Source of the DNA: Deltaproteobacteria bacterium
Lineage (GTDB): Bacteria; Desulfobacterota; Desulfobacteria; Desulfobacterales; GCA-2748835
Assembly: GCA_002748835.1 (NCBI GenBank)
Contig: PDTL01000016.1
Span: 62,001-126,000, forward strand
Length of the DNA stretch: 64,000 nt
Direction: 5' to 3'
The notes under the pieces are model-generated. The model saw only the letters and a list, made by a program, of their open reading frames with translations, did not search any database and was not told the origin of the DNA. Numbering within the stretch: position 1 is the first letter of the stretch; each line of letters opens with the position of its first letter. Of this stretch, positions 8,223 through 16,288 are shown piece after piece. The translations under genes were made by a program, and so were the position numbers.

Positions 8223-9341
8223 ATGACGCGTGCCCCTCAGCGGCCCATCAAACTCCTGATCGCCTCCCAGTACGCAGAAATCAACAAAGGCGGTGCTGAA
8301 CGCTACATCCATGAAATCCGAAATTGCCTAGTGAGTTCCGGACACTTTCGCGTTTCCACACTTTCAGCTGATGCAAAGAGTTCCTATCGATTGCCAAAAC
8401 CCCTGATTAGCCTGTTTTCATCCACCCTCAACCCAATCTGGCTGCCACTGATCCTGAAGCGACTGCGAACGGATCGGCCCGATCTTATCTATCTCCATTA
8501 CTCGGTTCCGGGCATTGTCGACTGCTGTTACCTGTCAGCAAGACGACTGAATATCCCCTATGTGGTGATGTATCACAGCGACATTTCCGGAATCGGCACC
8601 CTGAAAAAAATAGTCGGCACGGTCTACTACCACCTGATCGGCAAACAGATTCTCAGAAACGCCGTCCGGGTTTTTGTCAATTCAGAAGCCTTTGTCAGCG
8701 GTTCTTCGTTTCTCAAGAAAGATTCCCACATCCGGCCATTGGCCGCACCGCCGGGGGTGGATCCGCCGATCTATAATGGCACACCCTCCCACCCGTTCCG
8801 ATTTCTGCTCTTTGTGGGCAAACCCGCCCTTACGGTAAAGGGATTCAGTATTCTTGAAAAAGCCTGGCAGCAGCTGAGAAAAAGCTATCCGGATCTTGCG
8901 CTTGTGGTGATCGGAACCCCGCCCCACCATCGAATCCGGAATCCGCATCCGGATATCCGGCTGCTGCCGGTGATCACGGACCGATGCGAGCTGGCAGACT
9001 GGTATGCTTCTGCGTCTGTCACCATTCTTCCCAGCCTGATAACCGAATCCTTCGGCATGGTCCTTGCCGAAGCGCTGGCTGCTGGGTGCCCCGTGGTTGG
9101 CAGCCGGATCGGGGGAATCCCTGCCATCATCACCGACGGCGAAAACGGTTACCTTGTCAGACCCGGAAGCGTCGGCAGCTTGGCCACCGCCATCCAAAAC
9201 GTTCTTGAAAACGAGAACCAATTCAGACAGCGGATAGCGGCGTTCAACCACGCATTTCCCCTATGGTTCAGCTGGGAGCGGACAACAGCCATCGTCTCCG
9301 CGTCCCTGATCGATGCGTTTGACCATCACCAGAAAGCGTAA
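8223..9341 (+). CDS. Family GT4 glycosyltransferase
   Basis: A 372-residue GT-B fold enzyme. The C-terminal nucleotide-sugar signature is clear: ITESFGMVLAEALAAGCPVV, then GGIPAIITDGENGYLVRPG (the E-x7-E region). The N-terminal domain starts KLLIASQYAEINKGGAERYIHEI, with the usual GGAE acceptor-side loop. Such enzymes transfer a sugar from a nucleotide donor to a lipid or glycan acceptor at the inner face of the membrane. The frame is open back into the tRNA genes, so I set the start at ATG 8223 by homology of the first strand; no good ribosome binding site is visible there. It is the first of three glycosyltransferases in a row. Confidence 0.87.
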   Translation: MTRAPQRPIKLLIASQYAEINKGGAERYIHEIRNCLVSSGHFRVSTLSADAKSSYRLPKPLISLFSSTLNPIWLPLILKRLRTDRPDLIYLHYSVPGIVDCCYLSARRLNIPYVVMYHSDISGIGTLKKIVGTVYYHLIGKQILRNAVRVFVNSEAFVSGSSFLKKDSHIRPLAAPPGVDPPIYNGTPSHPFRFLLFVGKPALTVKGFSILEKAWQQLRKSYPDLALVVIGTPPHHRIRNPHPDIRLLPVITDRCELADWYASASVTILPSLITESFGMVLAEALAAGCPVVGSRIGGIPAIITDGENGYLVRPGSVGSLATAIQNVLENENQFRQRIAAFNHAFPLWFSWERTTAIVSASLIDAFDHHQKA

Positions 9342-9482
9342 AATACACACATTTCCCCTTTAATCCTTTGTCCCGCGTCCGCAGTATGATAGATCCTAAA
9401 AAAAGATCCCGGCTGCCGTCAACGTCCGCAGCCGCATCTGTAACTAAAACCAGCTGGGCACAACAGGCCCGGAACCTGCGTC

Positions 9483-10673
9483 ATGCGCATCCTTCATCTC
9501 GGTAAATATTTCCCGCCATTCAGTGGCGGAATCGAAAACTTCACATCCGATCTGCTCACTGCCCTGGCTGCCGGCGGCGTGACAACCGCAGCCCTGGTGC
9601 ATGACCACCGGTTCGGCCATTTCCGCCCTTTGGCGCCAATATTTGCAGAGACAACCGAGGCCGGCAGCCGCGTGCACCGGATACCAACATACGGAACCGT
9701 GCTCTTCACCCCGCTGAGTCCTAGCTTTCCACTGGCCCTTCAGTTCGGCATCAGCCGCTTCAAACCGGACATTCTTCATCTGCACATGCCCAACCCCTGG
9801 TGCTTTTCAGCACTTTTCCTCTCGTCTGCAAGACGGATTCCCTGGATTGTCCATTGGCACTCGGATGTGGTGTTCCCGGATTCAGCCCTGGCCATGAAAG
9901 CGGCCTACCAGATTTACTCCGCACCCGAAAAGCAACTCTTAAGGCGCGCTGCCGCTGTTATCGCGACCTCTTCGACCTATCTGCAGACAAGTCTGCCCCT
10001 CAGCCCGGTCTCCCACAAAACCACCGTCATCCCGCTGGGGATTAACCCGGATCGATTCTACCGTCCAACGGCATCAGATCTCCGGTGGGCAGACGCCCAA
10101 TGGGGAGACAACACCTTCCGCCTGCTCTCGATCGGCAGACTCACCTACTACAAAGGCCATTCGCACCTGATCGATGCCATGGAAAACGTACAGGACACCC
10201 GTGCACTGATTGTCGGATCCGGCGAACGCTCCACATTTCTGGCACACAGGATACAGAACCGATCCCTTGAAAACCGCGTCTGCCTGACCGGCCATCTTCC
10301 GGACCCACAACTTCAGGCATTGCTGACCTCCTGCGACGCGCTGTGCCTGCCCTCCACCGAACGCACCGAAGCATTTGGCCTGGTACTCCTTGAGGCCATG
10401 CAGCTGGGGAAACCCGTCATTGTTTCCCAGGTGCACGGTTCGGGCATGCCGTGGGTAGTCAGAGATGGTATTGACGGCCTTCATGTGCAACCGGGGAATG
10501 CGTTAGACCTGGCTGCGGCCATCAACCAGCTGCGTTACAACAGGGATGAAGCCCTGCGCATGGGACAGAACGGCAAAAAACGGTTTGACGCCTGTTTTCA
10601 TATTTCCCCTGTGGCGGATCAGGTGCACACCCTCTATCGACGCGTCACCACACACGACGCAACCGGGAGCTGA
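9483..10673 (+). CDS. Family GT4 glycosyltransferase
   Basis: A 396-residue GT-B enzyme. It starts MRILHLGKYFPPFSGGIENF, the typical GT4 N terminus with a Gly-Gly-Ile-Glu loop. The C-terminal domain has LLSIGRLTYYKGHSHLIDA and the donor-binding TEAFGLVLLEAMQLGKPVIV. Homologues act in polysaccharide or glycolipid assembly; donor and acceptor are unknown. Only weak ribosome-binding sequence precedes the start. The gene ends one base before the next ATG, so it is coupled with the downstream GT2 gene. Confidence 0.9.
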   Translation: MRILHLGKYFPPFSGGIENFTSDLLTALAAGGVTTAALVHDHRFGHFRPLAPIFAETTEAGSRVHRIPTYGTVLFTPLSPSFPLALQFGISRFKPDILHLHMPNPWCFSALFLSSARRIPWIVHWHSDVVFPDSALAMKAAYQIYSAPEKQLLRRAAAVIATSSTYLQTSLPLSPVSHKTTVIPLGINPDRFYRPTASDLRWADAQWGDNTFRLLSIGRLTYYKGHSHLIDAMENVQDTRALIVGSGERSTFLAHRIQNRSLENRVCLTGHLPDPQLQALLTSCDALCLPSTERTEAFGLVLLEAMQLGKPVIVSQVHGSGMPWVVRDGIDGLHVQPGNALDLAAAINQLRYNRDEALRMGQNGKKRFDACFHISPVADQVHTLYRRVTTHDATGS

Positions 10674-10674
10674 C

Positions 10675-11385
10675 ATGCGCTCACGTTCTTTTGGGTATGT
10701 ACAGACCGCGGCCCCCCCCCTGCTGATCGTCATCCCGGCAAAAGACGAGGCCACCACCATCGGCACCATCATCCGGCGCCTCCAGGAGGATATTGACGCA
10801 ACGATTCTGGTGATTGATGACATGAGCACGGACCGGACACCGGAGATTGCACGGGACGCCGGTGCCAGGGTATTAACACTGCCTATTCATCTAGGTGCCT
10901 GGGGCGCGATCCGAACCGGACTGATGTATGCGAAGCGTCACGGTTTTTCAACTGCCATCACCATGGATGCCGACGGTCAACATCCGGTTTCCCAGATTCC
11001 CCTGCTTCTGGACGCCGCCGCATCCAACGGTGCAGACGTTGTCATTGGGTCGTACCCGTCCCGCGGCACCCGTTCAAAGCGGGTGGCCTGGCAGATATTC
11101 CGAAAAATCACGGGGCTGGAAATTCAGGATTTGACAAGTGGATTTCGGCTGTACACAGGAAACGCCATCTCCATCCTTACAGAAGACCTGACAGCCCTGC
11201 TCGACTACCAGGATGTCGGCGTGCTCGCCCTGCTGAATAACCGCAGTCTAACCCTTGCTGAAACACCGGTCATCATGCGACCGCGGGTCTCTGGCGCATC
11301 CAGAATCTTTTCATCATGGCTGGATGTGTTTCGCTATATGGCCGTCACATGGTTACTGAGCATCACCAAAATCAATCAAGACTAG
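10675..11385 (+). CDS. Family GT2 (DPM1-like) glycosyltransferase
   Basis: A 236-residue GT-A enzyme. LLIVIPAKDEATTIGTIIRRL is the GT2 start, VIDDMSTDRT the nucleotide-binding loop, and MDADGQHP the DxD-type metal site. It ends in a weakly hydrophobic segment without a transmembrane pair. The family transfers sugars to polyprenyl phosphate (dolichol-phosphate-mannose synthase type), supplying flippable donors for envelope glycans. GGGAG precedes ATG 10675 and the upstream gene stops one base before it. The frame is open further upstream, but that would overlap the preceding gene. Confidence 0.9.
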   Translation: MRSRSFGYVQTAAPPLLIVIPAKDEATTIGTIIRRLQEDIDATILVIDDMSTDRTPEIARDAGARVLTLPIHLGAWGAIRTGLMYAKRHGFSTAITMDADGQHPVSQIPLLLDAAASNGADVVIGSYPSRGTRSKRVAWQIFRKITGLEIQDLTSGFRLYTGNAISILTEDLTALLDYQDVGVLALLNNRSLTLAETPVIMRPRVSGASRIFSSWLDVFRYMAVTWLLSITKINQD

Positions 11386-11400
11386 ACGAAAGGGGTATTA

Positions 11401-11748
11401 ATGATTTCCTACCGTATAACATCGGCCATGATCGGCATCAGCGTTGCGGTCGTTATTTTTTTTCTGATCCGTAAAGACCACCTGCATATCAAATATGCCT
11501 TCGCCTGGCTGGCACTCGGCGCCAGCATTGCCCTCATCAGCGCATTTCCCGGTATCATCGATCAGGTGGGCGCTTTTCTCGGCGTCCATTATCCGCCGGT
11601 CATCATTATCATCACCTGTATCGCTGTCATCCTTGTCAAGGTCCTTGTTATGGATATCCAGCGCTCCAAACACGAGCAACAGATAAAGGTGCTTGCGTCA
11701 AAAATTGCGATTCTGGAATCTGAAAAACCACCGGCGGACATCTCATAA
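11401..11748 (+). CDS. DUF2304 family membrane protein
   Basis: A 115-residue inner-membrane protein with three hydrophobic segments (about 4-22, 32-50, 64-84) and a basic, coiled C-terminal tail. It matches the DUF2304 pattern: short first helix, charged RKDHLHIKYAF, then AWLALG. These genes commonly follow a DPM1-like glycosyltransferase, as here (15 bases after it). The family may anchor or support the polyprenol-phosphate-sugar step; that role is inference. AAAGGGG precedes the ATG. A terminator follows at once. Confidence 0.8.
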   Translation: MISYRITSAMIGISVAVVIFFLIRKDHLHIKYAFAWLALGASIALISAFPGIIDQVGAFLGVHYPPVIIIITCIAVILVKVLVMDIQRSKHEQQIKVLASKIAILESEKPPADIS

Positions 11749-11752
11749 AAAA

Positions 11753-11791
11753 CGCCGTCAACCCGGAATCCCGGGAAGACGGCGCTTGTTT
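11753..11791 (+). terminator. Rho-independent terminator of the glycosyltransferase operon
   Basis: CGCCGTC (11753-11759) pairs with GACGGCG (11778-11784) and CCCGG (11762-11766) pairs with CCGGG (11771-11775) around a 4-base loop. A U-rich run (CTTGTTTCTC) follows. It lies 4 bases after the DUF2304 stop codon. Confidence 0.85.
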
Positions 11792-11823
11792 CTCTCACAG
11801 CCGGTAATCGGCTGTTTCAGGTG

Positions 11824-14700
11824 TTACAGTCCCGAAAGCGCATCCAGCATGATGCCGTCCAGGGAGCTGTTCATCTGCATGCCGATCACTGCCCCAGTGG
11901 CCACATACCGCACATGACTCGCAGCAGCGAGGGATGCCTCCGGGAAATAATTCCCCAGCAGATCGACATATTTTTCATGGGCGGAAAGGCTCAGGTTGCG
12001 CGATGCCAGCACCTGACCACTTTCACTCATGACCTTAAGCGTGATGGCGGCAACATCCCATTCGGTATTGACGAATACCAAACCCGTGTTTTCATCCGCA
12101 TCCACCAGCGGGAAAACGCCGGTAATATCTGCTGAAAGCCCCGTGTTCAGACCGGCGTACTGTTCCAGGTCCGCTGTTGTGAACAGCTCAAATCCGACCA
12201 CCGGCTCCGAGGACCGGATCTCGAACCACTCAGTTTCTTCTGGCAGATATTCGATATCCCGCCGCAAGGAAATCCAGTTGGCATACGGCGCAACGGTCTC
12301 TGCAACCGGATCCAGGAGATTGCCGTTCATATCAAAGGGCACGATGGTCAAGATGGCCGGACGGCTGCCCGTGTTGCAGACGCCCACCCCGCTCATCCAC
12401 TCGTCACTGCTGGGCAAATGGGGGAAGGTCAGTACATCCACCACCTGGTCAGCGGCTACCACAAACGACCCCATCAGCTTGCCCCAGATCAGGACTTCAG
12501 TACCGATGATTCCCTCTGCACCGGTGATAACGGCTGTTTTTGCGGTCGCATAGGTGTCCGGCATCAGATCCTGGATGATGAACGGATACCGGCCTTTTGC
12601 CGGAATCAGATGGGTAAACGTCTCTCCGTTATTAAAGGCGATCTGAACCGTCTTTTCCGCATCAGTAGTGTTAAACAGGGAAACCACCGTCAACCAGTTT
12701 TCATCTGCGGCCACGTGGGGCAGGTAGATCGTCGAACCGCGCCTCGGTGCTGTCATTGCAGGATAGGCTGTCCGGCCGATACCGTCCTGGTACAGCTTAA
12801 CATATCCCTTCGCCTGTCCGGACGTATAGGTCAGGACAGCGGACGCCACCCAGTCGATGGATTCAAAGGCGTCATTGACAACCAGCCGGGTCTGCCCGCC
12901 GTTGGGAATTTCAATCGCCCGTGTGGCCATTTCAGCACCGTCGTTGCCCCGCAGAGACAGGGTGCCGGACAAGGCGACACCGGACTGCGTATTGACGATA
13001 CCGATCTCTGACCGCCAGGTTCCGTTGCACTTTAAGTCCGGGAAATAGAGAAACTGGGCATCACTGGCCCGGGATTTCACGGAACAGGTGGTCGATGCCG
13101 TATTCCCGTCATTATCCGTTACCGTGAGCTGCATGACCAGAAGCTCATCTTGGCCGGAGACCGGTACCTGAAAAATGGCCTGAGAGGTGGTCGCATCCGT
13201 AAGGCTCACCGGCGTCCCAGATACCTGTTTCCACTGCCATGAGGCGATTGACCCCCCGCTGTCGTAGGAAAGGGAACCGTCGAGGGTGACGACCGTTCCC
13301 TGGTCAAACGCTGTGGTAACGCAGTCGATCAGGGCGGTAGGATCGCTGCCGCCTGGATTTGATGACGGCGATGCCTGAATCGATACGGTATCCGTATCCG
13401 ATCCGCCATCCGTGGTCTGTACTTTCAATGAAAATTGAAATGAGGTCTGGGAAGCCAGGTCTGAAGGAACCGTAAAAAACGCCTGCTGAGACGTTGAATT
13501 GCTGATGGAAACAAACGGCGCACCATTTCCCACCTGAGACCAGGTATACTGCAGGGTACCGCCCGAGGGATGGATGGAGTCCGATCCATCCAGAATCACC
13601 ACATCTCCTGCAGCGGCCGTGGTTTTACTGGCTGAGGCTTCTGCAGTCGGACTGGGGGCAGTGGTACCATTGGCCTCCACGGTTACCGTCATCGTGTCCG
13701 TGTCTACCTCACCCTGATCATCCGTAACTGTCAGCCGGAACTGCAGTGACCGGTCTTCAGATGGCGTGGTAAAGCTCGCGACAGCGGATGTATAGTTGCT
13801 GAGCCCGATCATATTCAGGCCCATTCCACTCGAATCAATATACTCCCACAGGTAGGTCAGGGATTTTTTCTCCGGATCAAAAGAGTTTGATCCGTCAAGG
13901 GAAACCTTCTGGTTATACCCCACGATCTGATCATAACCGGCCCTTGCAATCGGTGGTTCGTTATCAACAACCACCACTGGATTGTAGGAGTATAAAACAC
14001 TCCGGTTAAAATAGGCCCCTTTCGATTCGGTCAGGTGATACTCCAGCCCCACCGTACCGTTCTCATTCTGAATACCGGCGGTGGTTTTTCCAGGCCCGCG
14101 AAACCAAACAGACTGATAGTTAACCCGAATATTATTGGTGCCCTGCTCGAGAATAATCTGAAAGGTATTTGTCTTATCTTTGTCATCCATGAAGGGCACA
14201 TTCGTGAACTGCACAACCGTTTCCAATTTGCCATTGCCGACCCCCCGGGTCGTCCGATACACTTTGCACCCTCAGCCACCGGGATCCAGATAATCCCACA
14301 AGGCCGCGATCATATTGGTCGGTCGTCCCCGGGAAGGGGCATTTGGGTTCGGCAGACGGTCGCCACTGCCGGCACCGGCCTGGTTAGGCTGTGTAAAAGC
14401 GATGATCCCCGGGCCGAGAATATAAAATTTGCTGTACAGCCCGCCGTAAAAACGGAAGCTGAACCCGATATTGAAAGGGCCTCGCTTTGAATACCGTTCA
14501 AAATCCGAACCCTTATCTTCAATGCAGGTTCCGCTTTTCGATATATCCGTCCATTCATACTTCGGACCACTGGGTGAAGCATTGTCATAATAGGTGTATC
14601 CGAACGAATCTCTATCACCGTTGGCCGCCAGCCCCGGCTGCGCCGCCAGCATCATCAGCGGCACGAATACCGCAAACAGACAAGAACGTCTAAATCTCAT
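11824..14700 (-). CDS. Exported PKD-repeat protein with in-frame TGA, candidate selenoprotein (Sec143)
   Basis: Read through the TGA at 14272-14274, this is one 958-residue protein. A signal peptide (MRFRRSCLFAVFVPLMMLAAQPGLAA, residues 1-26) is followed by a beta-sandwich domain (about 30-240) that continues smoothly across the TGA: ALWDYLDPGG-U-GCKVYR. The frame does not shift. Three PKD-type domains follow (about 245-345, 350-445, 450-545), each with a Gly-Ser/Asp-rich LDGSxS core. The last 410 residues hold four repeats starting Y/F-x-P-H/D, also seen in the neighbouring genes at 16289 and 18949. Sec would sit in a U-G-C motif. GGGGG lies 5 bases before ATG 14700. The alternative is a nonsense-mutated gene or a shorter protein re-started at GTG 14262, which would lack a signal peptide. 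Confidence 0.75.
14238..14252 (-). promoter_or_regulatory. Candidate bacterial SECIS stem-loop downstream of TGA 14274-14272
   Basis: CGACC and GGTCG form a 5-bp stem around a CGGGG loop (6 bp with a 3-base loop is also possible). The loop begins 24 bases after the TGA. Bacterial SECIS elements are short coding-region hairpins with a G-rich apical loop about 16-37 bases after the UGA, so distance and loop fit. The stem is short, so this is weaker than the element at 16071-16090. Confidence 0.5.
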
Positions 14701-14803
14701 AATTCCCCCAAAAAAACATAGGCATGCCGAAAAAATCAACCACCCTTCACACGCGTCAATTGCAATCCGCACACTGAATTGCCGTTCAAACAAAATAATC
14801 TTT

Positions 14804-15223
14804 TTATTTCTTTGACAGATCCAGGGCCCATTTGCAACCTTTTTCCCATACCCAGTATTCCTTCAATGAGAACGGAAACAAAATGCCCATCTGTTTGACT
14901 TTAAAATCAATCACAGCCTCTGCCGTTTTATCCGCCTTTATCTCGATGGAACGGATGGTATACGCCTTGATATTCACATTGGATTTTTCCCCCATTGCCG
15001 CACGATTGTTATCCTGTTTATAGGCTTCTGTGGCAAGGTCGTAGATACGGCCCCATTCACCGGCCATGCGTGCATCCCATCCCTGACGGATCAGAGACTC
15101 CAGATTGGCCTGTGTCGGTTCCATGCATGCCTTTTTAGACACGCATCCAGCGGCGGCCATTATCACGATCATCACACCCACAAGCATTCGGGCAAAACGG
15201 CCGTGTTTTTGATTGTGTACCAT
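14804..15223 (-). CDS. Small lipoprotein of unknown function
   Basis: A 139-residue protein with a lipobox (VIMAAAGC, Cys27), so it is probably anchored in the outer or inner membrane and faces the periplasm. The mature part has one helical half (TQANLESLIRQGWDARMAGEW) and a beta-rich half ending in EYWVWEKGCKWALDL. This layout resembles NTF2/SnoaL-like small folds, but I cannot name a family. It starts 2 bases after the stop of the UshA-like gene, with AAGGAG 11 bases upstream, so the two are translationally coupled. Confidence 0.75.
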   Translation of the reverse strand: MVHNQKHGRFARMLVGVMIVIMAAAGCVSKKACMEPTQANLESLIRQGWDARMAGEWGRIYDLATEAYKQDNNRAAMGEKSNVNIKAYTIRSIEIKADKTAEAVIDFKVKQMGILFPFSLKEYWVWEKGCKWALDLSKK

Positions 15224-15225
15224 GG

Positions 15226-16254
15226 CTATTTTTTCTCCTTTGTTCCCATTTCGCCTCTCATAAAGGCATCCGGTTCTGCTTCTAACGCGTTCAGCATCGC
15301 TTTTGACTTATGGATGACGTTCGGGTTCACAGTACCGGATTCATCTGCTTCGCACGCCTCCGGCTGCACGTCGCCGATCAGCCCCAGCATTTGCTCGGAT
15401 GGCTGGAAATCACCGGTGTATATCGTCTCGGTCCCGGTCAGCGAAACCGTTTTGTCCGCATCAACTTTCAGCATTGCCATGGAGACAAACTTGGAGGTTT
15501 CACTCACCTGAAGTATTTTCGGATGGTTCGCACCGGCAGATGCCGCTTTCGGACAGATCGCGGCGTCAAGCTCTGGATGTGCATCAACCAGATACCGGGT
15601 GGCATAATAACTCAGATGAGAGACCAGTAACAGGATATCCACTTGCGGCCGCAGATCACGGATCACCGGCGGAAGCACATTGCCGACGGTCAAAAAAGAA
15701 ACACCGTGCCGCTCTTTTATCAGTTGGCCCTTGAAACCGCCTATGTTCGGACTGATACCGATCATACCGATGTGTCGCCCCCCAACCGTTACCGTCATCA
15801 CACGGGGAACGCCTTTTTTTCCCTTTTCAAATACGGCATTGGCAGATGTCAGGGGTAACCGGGCAGAGAAGGTTTCAAGATCAAAAAGTTCTCCCCCCAT
15901 CAGCAAATCCAGCGACGAAAGATTAATCGCAGAAAATCCAATCAGTTCATATGCTGCCATCATGTTTTCAATCGCAGCCGCATCCTGTTTTTTCGGAAGA
16001 AAACCGCCCACGTCCACCAGCAGGATATCCCCGCCCGTACGGCTACGAACCGATTCCACTGCCGCACTCAGACGGGCCAGACCGCCCGTCACTGTTTTTC
16101 CTCAAACCCCGCCCGTCCACGGATACAGTTCACCCTGCACATTTCCGATACCCGCCAGAACAATCTCGGATGAAGCCGCGCTGCAAACGGCCGGCAACAG
16201 ACAGACCGTACAAAAAAGAACCCCATAGCGGAGCAGTTGTTTACATCGTTGCAT
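15226..16254 (-). CDS. Exported UshA/metallophosphatase-like protein with in-frame TGA, candidate selenoprotein (Sec51)
   Basis: Read through the TGA at 16102-16104, this is a 342-residue protein. A signal peptide (residues 1-27, ending VCSAA) leads into EIVLAGIGNVQGELYP, the first strand of the 5'-nucleotidase/metallophosphatase fold, then WTGGV-U-GKTVTGGLARL. Upstream and downstream segments are in the same frame and both align to the fold, so this is not a frameshift. In relatives the same place often holds a Cys motif (EPCGC before GGLARR). The metal ligands seem lost: the usual NDxHG, GD, GNHE and GHxH appear as GNVQG, VGGF, SSLD and CPKAA. AAGGA lies 6 bases before ATG 16254. I recall that reference annotation has a family called UshA-like (seleno)protein; I cannot check it here. 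Confidence 0.85.
16071..16090 (-). promoter_or_regulatory. Bacterial SECIS element downstream of TGA 16104-16102
   Basis: GACGGGC and GCCCGTC pair perfectly over 7 bp around the loop GGTCTG. The GGU of the loop is exactly 18 bases after the TGA. E. coli fdhF, the reference bacterial SECIS, has GGUCUG in its apical region at the same distance from its UGA. SelB recognises this type of G/U loop. The hairpin lies inside the coding region of the UshA-like protein. Confidence 0.82.
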
Positions 16255-16288
16255 AACATTCCTTCTAATGAAAAGCAGTTTACCGTGT

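Noticed and set aside
14272..14793. Split of the PKD protein into two genes or a pseudogene
   Set aside because: The two parts are in the same frame and belong to one domain; only one TGA separates them, and a hairpin follows. Decay usually brings frameshifts as well.
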